From: Candidatus Bathyarchaeota archaeon
Lineage (GTDB): Archaea > Thermoproteota > Bathyarchaeia > 40CM-2-53-6
Direction: 5' to 3'
Length of the DNA: 13,394 nt
NCBI GenBank assembly: GCA_005884605.1
Contig: VBBE01000107.1
Location: forward strand, 1 to 13,394
The notes beneath the pieces were generated by a model. That model was not told where the DNA came from and ran no database searches. It saw only the letters and a list, made by a program, of their open reading frames with translations. The position numbers were made by a program, and so were the translations under genes. Shown here piece by piece: positions 6,966-13,394 of the stretch. Positions within the stretch are counted from its first letter, which is position 1. The number at the start of each line of letters is the position of its first letter.

Positions 6966-7430
6966 ATGAAGCGGTGGGACAAACAAATTATCCTGATTGT
7001 CATTATCATCGCTGCCTCCTTAGTCGGAATCCTCGCGGTCCTTGAATATGGCCAGCAGCATGTGGGCTCATTGTGTCCATTGCCGGCGCAAAACACAGTT
7101 ACCGAGAGCCTGGTTCTGGTTTCTTACAGCACGTATTCCTCGACTAACATGACCCTGAACCCGCGAAACACTCGTTCTCTGTCATGGCAAGTCGACCATT
7201 ACTACGTCACTGATAGCAATGGCAACCAGTACTGGAGACCCTCTTGGACGGGCCCAGCGGGATCGTCTGACACAGTGGTTACTGTTCCGGTCACGATTGG
7301 TTTAAGCTGTGGAAGCTGTTCCTACCAAGGTATACCAGGTGCCTTTAGTCAGTTCACCGCCGGTAGCACATACACGCTGAATATTGTAACATACAGGAAT
7401 AACCTGTTCTCTTTCACCGTAACGGCGTAA
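6966..7430 (+). CDS. Pilin-like secreted protein 4 (paralogous cluster)
   Basis: 154 residues beginning MKRWDKQIILIVIIIAASLV, a short basic stretch and a hydrophobic helix. A SLCPLP cysteine region follows, then the beta domain with SSTNMTLNPRNT, YYVTDSNGNQYW, SWTGP, the two-cysteine insertion SCGSCSYQGIPGAF and the terminal TYRNNLFSFTVTA. It follows copy 3 on the same strand with a 97-base gap. ATG 6966 is preceded by a plausible ribosome site, which supports this start and, by analogy, the short starts of the paralogues. Confidence 0.72.
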   Translation: MKRWDKQIILIVIIIAASLVGILAVLEYGQQHVGSLCPLPAQNTVTESLVLVSYSTYSSTNMTLNPRNTRSLSWQVDHYYVTDSNGNQYWRPSWTGPAGSSDTVVTVPVTIGLSCGSCSYQGIPGAFSQFTAGSTYTLNIVTYRNNLFSFTVTA

Positions 7431-7518
7431 TGGCGCAATCAGTATCGCAAAAATAGATGCTTCTGATCAGGCCGGAAATTCAGGGTTACTTCGGCTGAGA
7501 AGCCTGCCAACCCATTCT

Positions 7519-7526
7519 ACTATAAG
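7519..7526 (+). promoter_or_regulatory. TATA-like promoter of the adenosyltransferase-HIT pair
   Basis: ACTATAAG is centred about 45 bases before ATG 7568. With an archaeal start site about 25 bases downstream, this gives a leader of roughly 20 bases. It would also be compatible with initiation at GTG 7547 as a near-leaderless start. Confidence 0.35.
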
Positions 7527-7567
7527 CAACGGTCGTTTCTGGATTGGTGCGTAGGCTCAAAGATCTG

Positions 7568-8107
7568 ATGAAGGGATACACGAGGACTGGTGACAGAGGG
7601 GAGACAGGTCTCTATGGTGGGGCCCGGGTAGGGAAGGAGAACCCGAGAGTGGAAGCATACGGTGCCGTTGACGAGCTCAACTCGCAGATAGGACTTGCTA
7701 GAGCGATCGTGAAGGATGCGAAGACAAAGAAGATTCTGAAAGGCGTTCAGGAGGATCTCTTCACATTGGGCGGAGATCTCGCCTCAGAACTTGTCAGCGC
7801 CAACGTACCACGCATCGGCAAAACCCACGTTGACAATTTGGAGAAAACAATTGATTCGATTCACACTGGGCTGAAGCCTCTGCGGAGATTCATCCTTCCA
7901 ACGGGAAGCGTTGCCGGAGCCCAGCTTCACGTGGCTAGAGCTGTCTGTCGGAGGGCTGAGAGACGGGTTGCCGGATTGGCGAAGCTAGAGGCGATTAATC
8001 CGGAGGCGATTCCGTACGTGAACCGGCTGTCAAGTCTCCTTTTCGATCTCGCAAGATGGGCGAACCAGCGAGACAAAGTCAAGGAAGAGGAATGGACCCA
8101 TGAATGA
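7568..8107 (+). CDS. pduO: PduO-type ATP:cob(I)alamin adenosyltransferase
   Basis: About 179 residues. The family's N-terminal ATP-binding motif is clear (YTRTGDRGETGLYGG). It is followed by VEAYGAVDELNSQIGLAR and the C-terminal helix motif LPTGSVAGAQLHVARAVCRRAERR, which contributes ATP and subunit contacts in PduO enzymes. The enzyme transfers the adenosyl group of ATP to reduced cobalamin, making coenzyme B12 in the cytosol. ATG 7568 places MKGYTRTGDRG at the start as in the family; TTG 7544 or GTG 7547 would add eight or seven residues. Its stop overlaps the start of the HIT gene by 8 bases, so the two are probably co-transcribed and translationally coupled. Confidence 0.93.
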   Translation: MKGYTRTGDRGETGLYGGARVGKENPRVEAYGAVDELNSQIGLARAIVKDAKTKKILKGVQEDLFTLGGDLASELVSANVPRIGKTHVDNLEKTIDSIHTGLKPLRRFILPTGSVAGAQLHVARAVCRRAERRVAGLAKLEAINPEAIPYVNRLSSLLFDLARWANQRDKVKEEEWTHE

Positions 8108-8519
8108 AGACTGCATCTTCTGCAAAATCGTCTCGAAAAAAGCAGGAGCTGTCATCGTCTTCGAGGATGAGCATTCGCTCGCATTCCTCGATATTCACCC
8201 GTTGAATCCCGGACATACGCTTGTTGTTCCGAAGAAACATTATCCGAGCATGGTTGAGATGCCGCCCGAAGAGGTGGGAAGAGTCTTCGTTTCCGTGGCG
8301 AAGGTTATGCGAGGGGTCATGAAAGCCTCCAAGGCTGACGGGATCAATGTCGGCCAGTCGAACGGTCGAGCTGCGTCCCAAGAGGTCTTCCACATGCACG
8401 TGCATGTTATTCCGCGCTACATTCACGAGCTGCCGGGTGGTTTCCCTGAACGAAAGAGTGCTAGCGAAGCCGATCTGGAACAGATTGGCAGAAAGATCAA
8501 AGCTGCGATAGGGCCCTAG
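8100..8519 (+). CDS. HIT-family nucleotide hydrolase/transferase
   Basis: 139 residues. The histidine triad HMHVHVIPR is at residues 98-106 (His98, 100, 102). The N-terminal CIFCKI (Cys5, Cys8) with His47 in PKKHYPS fits the zinc site of the Hint/HinT branch. DIHPLNPGHTLVVPK is the usual nucleotide-binding loop. Members hydrolyse nucleoside phosphoramidates or dinucleotides; the substrate here is not determined. ATG 8100 lies inside the end of the adenosyltransferase gene, with AAGGAAGAGG just upstream as a ribosome site. The pairing with cobalamin adenosylation could be only an expression link. Confidence 0.92.
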   Translation: MNEDCIFCKIVSKKAGAVIVFEDEHSLAFLDIHPLNPGHTLVVPKKHYPSMVEMPPEEVGRVFVSVAKVMRGVMKASKADGINVGQSNGRAASQEVFHMHVHVIPRYIHELPGGFPERKSASEADLEQIGRKIKAAIGP

Positions 8520-8599
8520 ACCGACACGAGTCTGGTGGACCAATTTCTCGCCAGTAGCTGAAACAGGTCACCAGTTGATTACCCAGGAAACGAGAATAG

Positions 8600-9151
8600 C
8601 TAACCATAGGGTGCTTTGACGTCAGGTTGCCGAACCGGGGCTCGGACTGATTTCAGGACCTGCTCGGAAACTTTGAACCTGACAAGCGGTTGACTTGTGT
8701 TCACGAGATAGACCGGATCACCATCGCCTTGATACTTGTCTATCCTAGACACGTTAGACAGCTCGAGCCTCGCCTTCAACACAGTTCCGTCAGTAAGGTG
8801 ATACTCGTTCCACTTCTCGTCGCCAATCCGATCAAAGTCGAGGCTTGCAACGACCTTGTAGCTTGACGGGTCCGCCAGGTTAAGCTGAGTCGTCGAGGGT
8901 TGGCCTCTAAGATTCGGGGCGCCATGTGTTGCAATGATGTTTTGCGCGTTCATGTTGTAGGCAGGTTGTCCCTGCTCATTCAATCCCCTCACGACTTTGA
9001 CGACTACGAGCTTCACGAAGAGCTTGGTCTGATCCTCCAGTTTGTACTTTGTCCAAGGTTCAGAGATTACTGTGAACTCCATCGGCGTCATGCTCGTAAG
9101 ATCTATTGATGACGGAGGCTGCTTCAGGCTAGTACCGGATTCGGATGACAT
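8600..9151 (-). CDS. Hypothetical beta-rich protein
   Basis: 183 residues, no signal peptide, no transmembrane helix and no cysteine. A polar N-terminus (SSESGTSLKQPPSS) precedes alternating hydrophobic strands such as TKLFVKLVVVKVVRG and YKVVASLDFDRIGDEKW. The middle has LTDGTVLKARLELSNVSRID, and the C-terminus is basic and proline-containing (RAPVRQPDVKAPYG). It reads as a soluble all-beta or alpha-beta cytosolic protein. I do not recognise the family. Coding is supported by length, lack of competing long frames and composition. It is divergent from the secreted gene at 9309, with 157 bases between. Confidence 0.6.
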   Translation of the reverse strand: MSSESGTSLKQPPSSIDLTSMTPMEFTVISEPWTKYKLEDQTKLFVKLVVVKVVRGLNEQGQPAYNMNAQNIIATHGAPNLRGQPSTTQLNLADPSSYKVVASLDFDRIGDEKWNEYHLTDGTVLKARLELSNVSRIDKYQGDGDPVYLVNTSQPLVRFKVSEQVLKSVRAPVRQPDVKAPYG

Positions 9152-9308
9152 TCTTGACCTATAATGAACGCGGCTTTCCTATCAACATTTACTGGAGAGC
9201 CACCTTATGGAGATCCCAGTGCAGGGAGACCGTCTCTTCGATTTTTGGCAATTCAATCATAATAGTTCAAGAGCAAGAACGCCCTTCTTTGTGTGAGGCC
9301 GATCCTTC

Positions 9309-10422
9309 ATGAGATTGTGGCTCTTCCTTCTCCTGCTTGCCTTTGGACCGCCCCCTGCAAGCTATCCCGCTCTGGGTTTGGCCCAGGTCTCAGCTTCTCC
9401 TTCTGTCCCTTTGCAAACAGATGATGGTCTTGATCCCATTACTCTAATTTGGACGGGTTACGCACCTACATGGTGGGTCGCGGCAAACCTCTACGGTTGG
9501 AGCGACACGGCATACTGCTCTAGTGCCAAGACCGTTAATGGAGAAGCGTACAACTACACCTTGGAACAACCTGACTCAGGCGCGACCTCCTGCCTCGGCC
9601 CACGTGACCATGTTCGAATATGGGACATGGGCTATAGTCCGGTATACGGGTGGTGGAGCATCGGAGCGGCTCACCACGAGCATACAGTCTGTTTCCCCTG
9701 CCACCACGTTGTGGACAGCTGGGAGAGGGCAGAGTCGGACGTTAGGTTCACATTTTCCCACGGACTATCCACGATTTCGATCTCGAACTTCACTCTCGGT
9801 AATGTTGGCAATTATCAAGGCGTCTACAACGATGGAAACGCCACTCTGATCGAACTGAAATCTCCACCTCACCCTGCTCACGAGTATCCGGTAGTTTTCA
9901 ATGAAAACGGTTTGACTAACGGAACGGCCTGGTCAATAACACTTGACGGGATAACCATGTCTTCCCAGCAACCCGACGTCATCTTCTCGAAGCCAAACGG
10001 TACGTACTCGTTCTCTCTAGTTCCGCCATCTGGCTACTCGGCGACTCCTTCGTCAGGAACTATCGTGGTCAAGGGAGTTGGAGCAACGGAGATGATCCTG
10101 TTTCGGGTGCCTTGGACAACATCCTCTACGACAATTCACCCCACGCCTGGAACATCCGTCTCGATTGGGATTAGCGGGAATGCTACTGTGTTAACAAGAT
10201 GCAAGCAACTACTACGTGTTTCTGGTAGTGCCTTATGGAATTCACTTGGTCGAGCTTCAATTCACAGCACCTCAACCACCATATTCCCTGTACATCGCGA
10301 TCGGCGTTCTTTCAGTAGGAGTAATCGGCTTGTTGTTTCTGTTTCGAAACCGGAAAAACAGAACACTCCCAAGAAAATTAGCTGATTTCGATTCTGGGAC
10401 ATTCTCCCCTAACTCGCCATAG
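9309..10422 (+). pseudogene. Secreted, C-terminally anchored surface protein, split by a frameshift
   Basis: An N-terminal signal peptide (MRLWLFLLLLAFG) leads a domain with WTGYAPTWWVAANLYGW, Cys70 and Cys95, and a His/Cys cluster, HHEHTVCFPCHH (residues 122-133). A second domain, residues about 192-266, begins YPVVFNENGLTNGTAWSITL and has PNGTYSFSL and GYSATPSSG, a beta module common in archaeal surface proteins. After NATV the frame must shift by one base near 10194 to continue as SNYYVFLVVPYGIHLVELQF, a transmembrane helix (YSLYIAIGVLSVGVIGLLFLF) and the basic stop-transfer RNRKNR. Removing one A restores 370 residues with normal membrane anchoring. As written, the frame ends at 10385 with an unrelated tail. 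The cause may be mutation or assembly error. Confidence 0.6.
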
Positions 10423-10443
10423 AATCGTTCGGGAACTGACCTA

Positions 10444-10475
10444 GATTACACGTTAGCTTGCTTTGTAATCAAAGC
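10444..10475. other. Overlapping inverted repeats after the surface-protein gene
   Basis: GATTACA (10444-10450) pairs with TGTAATC (10464-10470). The overlapping GCTTTG-TAAT-CAAAGC (10460-10475) is a perfect 6-base stem with a 4-base loop. The two hairpins are mutually exclusive. They lie 22 bases after the restored end of the surface-protein gene, where a terminator or a protein-binding dyad would be placed. There is no T-tract directly after, so a classical terminator is not shown. Confidence 0.35.
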
Positions 10476-10568
10476 CCGGATCCTGCCCTGAATCGCGAGA
10501 CTCGCCCAATATCGACGCCCGACAGAAAATTCTCTCTAGAAAAAGGAGGAGGGTATTGCGCAGCGCAT

Positions 10569-10611
10569 CTCTTGACGCAAGAGCGGGGTTGGGCGCCTGC
10601 AACCGGTGCCC
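10569..10611 (+). other. Two adjacent hairpins in a 269-base non-coding gap
   Basis: CTCTTG-ACG-CAAGAG (10569-10583) is a 6-base stem, and GGGCGCC-TGCAACC-GGTGCCC (10591-10611) is a 7-base stem with one G-T pair and a 7-base loop. Upstream is a purine-rich AAAAAGGAGGAGGG (10541-10554) and downstream a T5 tract at 10677-10681. The gap 10423-10691 has no convincing gene. These elements could belong to a small structured RNA on the plus strand; I do not recognise an RNA family. Confidence 0.3.
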
Positions 10612-10691
10612 TCAGCACGAGGTTGAATGAGGAAAAAGAAGAGGATGACCCTAGCTGTTCGTGGCCAGAGTCTCGGTTTTTGGGGGTTTGT

Positions 10692-11615
10692 TTATTCTTC
10701 TGCTTCTGTTGGTGTTATCGTCAGCTGCGTGAGTTTCTCTCCGCGTAGCACAGATAGGTTGACGTGTCTTCCGATGGCCTTGTCGTCCAGTAGCCCGCGA
10801 AGGTCGATGAGATTCTCAACCGGTTTCCCGTCGAGCTTCACGATGACGTCGCCTATCGCCAGGCCTGCTTTCTTCGCAGCACTATCCTGGTCTACTCCGT
10901 AGACGATTAGTCCAGCGTCCTGGCCGATACCAGCCTGCTGGGACAGACTGTCAGGAAGGTTGATGCTGTCTGCTGTGATGCCCATGTATGCGCGCTTGAT
11001 CTTTCCATCGTGCATTAGCTTGTCGACGACGCCCTTGACAGTGTTGACTGGTACTGAGATTCCGCGGTTGTTGGCGTATGCAGCATTGATCCCGATCATT
11101 CTGCCCCTCGCGTCCACGAGCGGTCCGCCGGAGTATCCGGGGTTGAGACGTGCGTCTGTGACGACGACCTTGTCCATTGTCGATCCCCACCATCCGCGTA
11201 CGCTGTATGCTGGGTTTGTTACAATTCCAGATGTGGCGCTTGGTTGTCTGCCGAAGGGGTTGCTGACTGCGAGGACGAACTGTCCTACTTTGAGATTGTC
11301 AGAGTTTCCTGGCTCGACTGGTGTGAGGTTGTTCGAGTCGATCTTCAATAGCGCAATGTCCGAGAACGGGTCTCGTCCCACTACCTTCGCTGTGTGTTTG
11401 GTTCCGTCGCTGAAGCCTACTTCGACTTCGCGCATGTCGCCGATGACGTGGTTGCTTGTGACGATGTGTCCGTCTTTGCTCCAGACAGTTCCTGTTCCGC
11501 CTCTCCATCTTCCGGCTCCTACCCGGACAACGGATCGAGAGACTCTCTCTGTAACTTCGACTACTGCGTCGGAGATTGATTCAAGTATCGCTGACGAATT
11601 TGTTTGTTTACTCAT
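10692..11615 (-). CDS. HtrA/DegP-like serine protease with one PDZ domain, probably cytosolic
   Basis: 307 residues. The chymotrypsin-fold domain carries the triad His56 (TSNHVIG), Asp86 (FSDIALLKID) and Ser162 (NPGYSGGPLVD), where Tyr replaces the usual Asn of GNSGGP. A single PDZ domain covers about residues 210-300 (AGLAIGDVIVKLDGKPV). HtrA proteins degrade or refold damaged proteins. There is no signal peptide or transmembrane segment before the protease domain, so unlike bacterial DegP it should act in the cytosol unless exported by another route. It follows the winged-helix gene by 71 bases on the same strand and has its own Shine-Dalgarno, which suggests co-transcription. Confidence 0.92.
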   Translation of the reverse strand: MSKQTNSSAILESISDAVVEVTERVSRSVVRVGAGRWRGGTGTVWSKDGHIVTSNHVIGDMREVEVGFSDGTKHTAKVVGRDPFSDIALLKIDSNNLTPVEPGNSDNLKVGQFVLAVSNPFGRQPSATSGIVTNPAYSVRGWWGSTMDKVVVTDARLNPGYSGGPLVDARGRMIGINAAYANNRGISVPVNTVKGVVDKLMHDGKIKRAYMGITADSINLPDSLSQQAGIGQDAGLIVYGVDQDSAAKKAGLAIGDVIVKLDGKPVENLIDLRGLLDDKAIGRHVNLSVLRGEKLTQLTITPTEAEE

Positions 11616-11620
11616 TTTTT

Positions 11621-11626
11621 CACCTT
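11621..11626 (-). promoter_or_regulatory. Shine-Dalgarno site of the HtrA-like gene
   Basis: The minus strand reads AAGGTG, then five A bases, then ATG 11615. This matches the archaeal anti-Shine-Dalgarno (GGTGA core) at normal spacing and fixes the start. Its presence contrasts with the apparently leaderless upstream gene and supports an internal position in a transcript. Confidence 0.6.
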
Positions 11627-11686
11627 ACCCTTGTAGGGGTTGGTGGAGCTATTTGTTGACCGAGGAAGCTGAAGCCGGGTCACAGA

Positions 11687-12325
11687 CTAGGCAAAAGACA
11701 GCTCCGGAAAGAATGAGACAGGTGTCAACAGGTTCCGGCCACGCCTTGGTCCGCTGTAGAGCCGTGAGATATGGCCCATCAGCTGGTGGGAGGCCTTCAC
11801 TGCTTGACTGACATCCTTTTCCTCTCCGACCTTAGCGTCGATACTGAGGTAATTTTCGGTGAACTTAGCATCTATCTGGATGCTGTCCTCCTCCGTGATC
11901 CATTTCAGAACAAGACCGTCCTCGCTCTGTGAGTATCCTAACCAACGTAGACTTCCGAACCAGCGGCCCTTCAATCCTGCGATTATTCTCTGAACATCGA
12001 CGTCATGTGGCAAGAGGGATTGGACGATTGGAATCCGTGGTTGAGTTGAACTTAGAGGACGAGCAACTTGGTGGCTGCCCCTGGCGGTTAATCGATACCC
12101 TTCAGATACCTTCTCTAGTAGGCCTTCATCTTCGAGTCTGTCGAGAACCCTAGACAGCATTTCCTGGTGGACTCCAAGTAGGCGTTTCAGTCCGTCGAAG
12201 GCGAAAACCGTCAAGCCTTCATCCTGGATTGCGTGAAGAATGTTGCTGTCCCTCGGTGTGAGGTCGATGTCTTCAGACTGATCAAGCTCCGAGAATCGAC
12301 CGAGGTTCTCTTCCGTGGTGACCAT
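11687..12325 (-). CDS. Winged-helix DNA-binding protein, putative regulator
   Basis: 212 residues. Residues about 22-90 form a winged helix-turn-helix: LTPRDSNILHAIQDEG, then LKRLLGVHQEMLSRVLDRLEDEGLLEKV and the wing SEGYRLTARG. The C-terminal half, about residues 105-195, is an unrecognised domain with GRWFGSLRWLGYSQSEDG and LSIDAKVGEEKDV, perhaps a ligand or dimerisation domain. The protein is predicted cytosolic. It precedes the HtrA-like gene and is divergent from the glycosylase gene, so control of either or both is plausible. That is inference from position and not shown. Confidence 0.8.
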   Translation of the reverse strand: MVTTEENLGRFSELDQSEDIDLTPRDSNILHAIQDEGLTVFAFDGLKRLLGVHQEMLSRVLDRLEDEGLLEKVSEGYRLTARGSHQVARPLSSTQPRIPIVQSLLPHDVDVQRIIAGLKGRWFGSLRWLGYSQSEDGLVLKWITEEDSIQIDAKFTENYLSIDAKVGEEKDVSQAVKASHQLMGHISRLYSGPRRGRNLLTPVSFFPELSFA

Positions 12326-12350
12326 CTATGGTTCTAGCCACGTGCCCTGA

Positions 12351-12357
12351 TTATAAA
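12351..12357 (-). promoter_or_regulatory. TATA box of the winged-helix gene (leaderless)
   Basis: TTTATAA on the minus strand is centred about 29 bases before ATG 12325, so the transcript should begin at or next to the start codon. Confidence 0.6.
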
Positions 12358-12398
12358 CCTGGTAGTAGACGGCTACCAAGTAGGTTGCTCCAAGCGTA

Positions 12399-12412
12399 TC
12401 AAGTATACTTGA
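12399..12412. promoter_or_regulatory. Perfect 14-base palindrome between divergent genes, candidate operator
   Basis: TCAAGTATACTTGA is an exact inverted repeat. It lies about 24 bases upstream of the glycosylase TATA box and 42 bases upstream of the winged-helix gene's TATA box. A second dyad, TGGTAG-CTACCA, is at 12360-12378. A dimeric winged-helix protein encoded next to it is a natural candidate to bind here. Confidence 0.45.
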
Positions 12413-12435
12413 CTTGACCTAGAAAAACGGGGCGC

Positions 12436-12443
12436 ATAAATAT
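12436..12443 (+). promoter_or_regulatory. TATA box of the glycosylase gene (leaderless)
   Basis: ATAAATAT is centred about 28 bases before ATG 12467, the spacing for a leaderless archaeal transcript, with GC-rich bases immediately upstream. Confidence 0.6.
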
Positions 12444-12466
12444 CTCAAACCGATCGTGCTCGTAAC

Positions 12467-12922
12467 ATGTCTCCGAGGAGTATGAAACCACCGAAAGACG
12501 ACGCTGAGTACTTTGAACGACTAACCAAATCAGTTTTCACCGCGGGACTCAACTGGAGCGTAGTAGAGAACAAGTGGCCCGACTTCCAGAAAGCTTTCGC
12601 GCAATTCTCGCTTCCCAAGGTCGCGAAATTCAATGAGAAAGATGTGAAGGCGTTGATGGATAACCCGGGCATCGTCCGTAATGAAAAGAAAATTAGAGCT
12701 ACTGTTCATAACGCGGGCGAGTTCCTGAAACTGCAGAAAGAGTTCGGTTCAGTCAAAAAGTACATCGACTCCTACGGCAAAGACGAAGAGCGATTGCAGA
12801 CCAACGTTCAGGATAGATTTCAGCATGTCGGCCCTTCGACCGCTAGAACATTCCTCTGGTCGTCCGGATGCCAACTCACTCCCAACAAGGAAGAGAAGAA
12901 ATGGATGGCCGGCCACAAGTAG
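12467..12922 (+). CDS. DNA-3-methyladenine glycosylase I-like (Tag family) protein, short form
   Basis: 151 residues. Family signatures are present: DAEYFERLTKSVFTAGLNW, then KWPDFQKAFAQF, VKALMDNPGIVRNEKKI, NAGEFLKLQKEFGS and FQHVGPSTARTFLWSSGC. These cover the helical base-excision core that removes 3-methyladenine from DNA. It is shorter than bacterial Tag (about 190 residues): the N-terminal Cys/Trp segment and the C-terminal zinc His/Cys residues are absent, leaving one Cys near the end. The zinc-less short form makes the exact substrate uncertain. The start ATG 12467 is fixed by the TATA spacing. Confidence 0.8.
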   Translation: MSPRSMKPPKDDAEYFERLTKSVFTAGLNWSVVENKWPDFQKAFAQFSLPKVAKFNEKDVKALMDNPGIVRNEKKIRATVHNAGEFLKLQKEFGSVKKYIDSYGKDEERLQTNVQDRFQHVGPSTARTFLWSSGCQLTPNKEEKKWMAGHK

Positions 12923-12988
12923 ATTATTTTCCGTCTAGATAATCCTCTAGAACCTCTTGAGACAGACTCGCGGACCCTGGCTGGCTCT

Positions 12989-13394
12989 CTAGTGTAGAGG
13001 AATCCAGTAGTCGAGGACCATCGCGAGAAAGACGATGGCGAGGTACGGGCTTGAGAATTTGAAAGCGGTCCATGCTTGAGCCTTTGTCGGGTTGAAAGCG
13101 AGCTTCAAGTCTACAATGATCATTCCCAGACCAAGCAATCCAGCGATCGCGAGGTAAACTATTCCAAACGTGCCTAGAGGAACGAAGATGAGAGACGCAG
13201 GGACTAGGAGGAAAGTGTTGAGGGCAATGTATTGTGCAGCCTTCTTGTCCCCCACGACGACGGGAAGCATGGGAATGCCGGCCTTCGCGTAGTCCTTTGA
13301 GGCTCGAAGGGCGAGACTCCAGAAGTGGCTTGGAGTCCAAACAAAAACGAGCAAAGCCATCAACCAGGGTGCAATCACGCCAACATTTCCAGTA
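12989..13394 (-). CDS. ctaB: Protoheme IX farnesyltransferase (heme O synthase), C-terminal part
   Basis: The frame enters from the right edge and ends at 12989, about 134 residues. It contains the conserved WTPSHFWSLAL and DYAKAGIPMLPVVVGDKKAA segments of the CtaB/UbiA prenyltransferases, followed by three hydrophobic helices near the C-terminus. The enzyme adds a farnesyl group to heme B in the membrane to make heme O, needed for heme-copper oxidases. The start and first catalytic Asp-rich motif lie outside the window. It converges with the glycosylase gene, with 66 bases between stops. Confidence 0.93.
   Translation of the reverse strand, partial: TGNVGVIAPWLMALLVFVWTPSHFWSLALRASKDYAKAGIPMLPVVVGDKKAAQYIALNTFLLVPASLIFVPLGTFGIVYLAIAGLLGLGMIIVDLKLAFNPTKAQAWTAFKFSSPYLAIVFLAMVLDYWIPLH

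Noticed and set aside
5304..7430. Archaellum operon
   Set aside because: The proteins resemble pilin-like subunits, but no archaellum assembly genes (ATPase, membrane platform or prepilin peptidase) are present and the gene orientations are mixed.
8079..8543. Minus-strand 154-residue frame
   Set aside because: It is antisense to the clear HIT gene with its histidine triad.
10458..10902. Plus-strand frames 10458-10748 and 10627-10902 with good purine-rich upstream sequence
   Set aside because: They overlap the HtrA-like gene on the opposite strand, have low-complexity or unlike-protein translations, and show no recognisable domain.
10960..11811. Long plus-strand frame of 283 residues
   Set aside because: It is antisense to the HtrA-like and winged-helix genes, whose catalytic triad, PDZ and helix-turn-helix motifs are plain.
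1..13394. CRISPR array, rRNA or insertion sequence
   Set aside because: No regularly spaced direct repeats, no rRNA-like conserved stretches and no transposase or terminal inverted repeats were seen.

Overview
This window looks like a chromosomal segment of an archaeon. Evidence: an NreA-family repair protein (an archaeal family), an AmmeMemoRadiSam-type radical SAM enzyme, inteins, TATA-like boxes 28-30 bases upstream of several start codons (consistent with leaderless transcripts), and an S-layer/pilus-like secretome with the beta domain 'YPVVFNENGLTNGTAWSITL' common in Thermoplasmata and Nitrososphaeria proteins. A heme O synthase homologue (CtaB) suggests an aerobic heme-copper respiratory chain. 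I cannot fix the phylum from sequence alone.

Left third (1-3008, minus strand): one radical SAM gene whose [4Fe-4S] motif is broken twice by inteins. Intein 1 (1846-2738) sits immediately before the second cluster cysteine. Intein 2 (424-1836) sits immediately before the third. Only a three-residue extein, Cys-Ser-Tyr (1837-1845), separates them. Joining the three exteins rebuilds CNWLCSYCQN, a canonical CX3CX2C motif. The inteins are unrelated in their endonuclease modules: a Vsr/DUF559-like nuclease in intein 1 and a two-motif LAGLIDADG enzyme in intein 2. A single-base frameshift lies inside intein 1. This nested arrangement is the most unusual thing in the window.

Middle (3010-7430): a tRNA-like hairpin, the divergent nreA gene, two tandem paralogous small membrane proteins with matching promoters, then four paralogous single-pass secreted proteins with a shared C-terminal beta domain ending in an RNN..FT.T signature. 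One of the four has a frameshift at a G-tract. They resemble pilin-like or cell-surface subunits.

Right part (7568-13394): a cobalamin adenosyltransferase overlapping a HIT-family hydrolase; an unrecognised beta-rich protein; a secreted, C-terminally anchored protein split by a frameshift; a 269-base non-coding gap with several hairpins; a cytosolic HtrA-like serine protease, downstream of and probably co-transcribed with a winged-helix protein; a DNA-3-methyladenine glycosylase I-like protein transcribed divergently across a short region with a perfect 14-base palindrome; and the C-terminal part of CtaB running off the right edge.

Three otherwise intact genes each carry one single-base indel (near 2340, 6045 and 10194). 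This could be real decay or residual assembly error, so the pseudogene calls are provisional.
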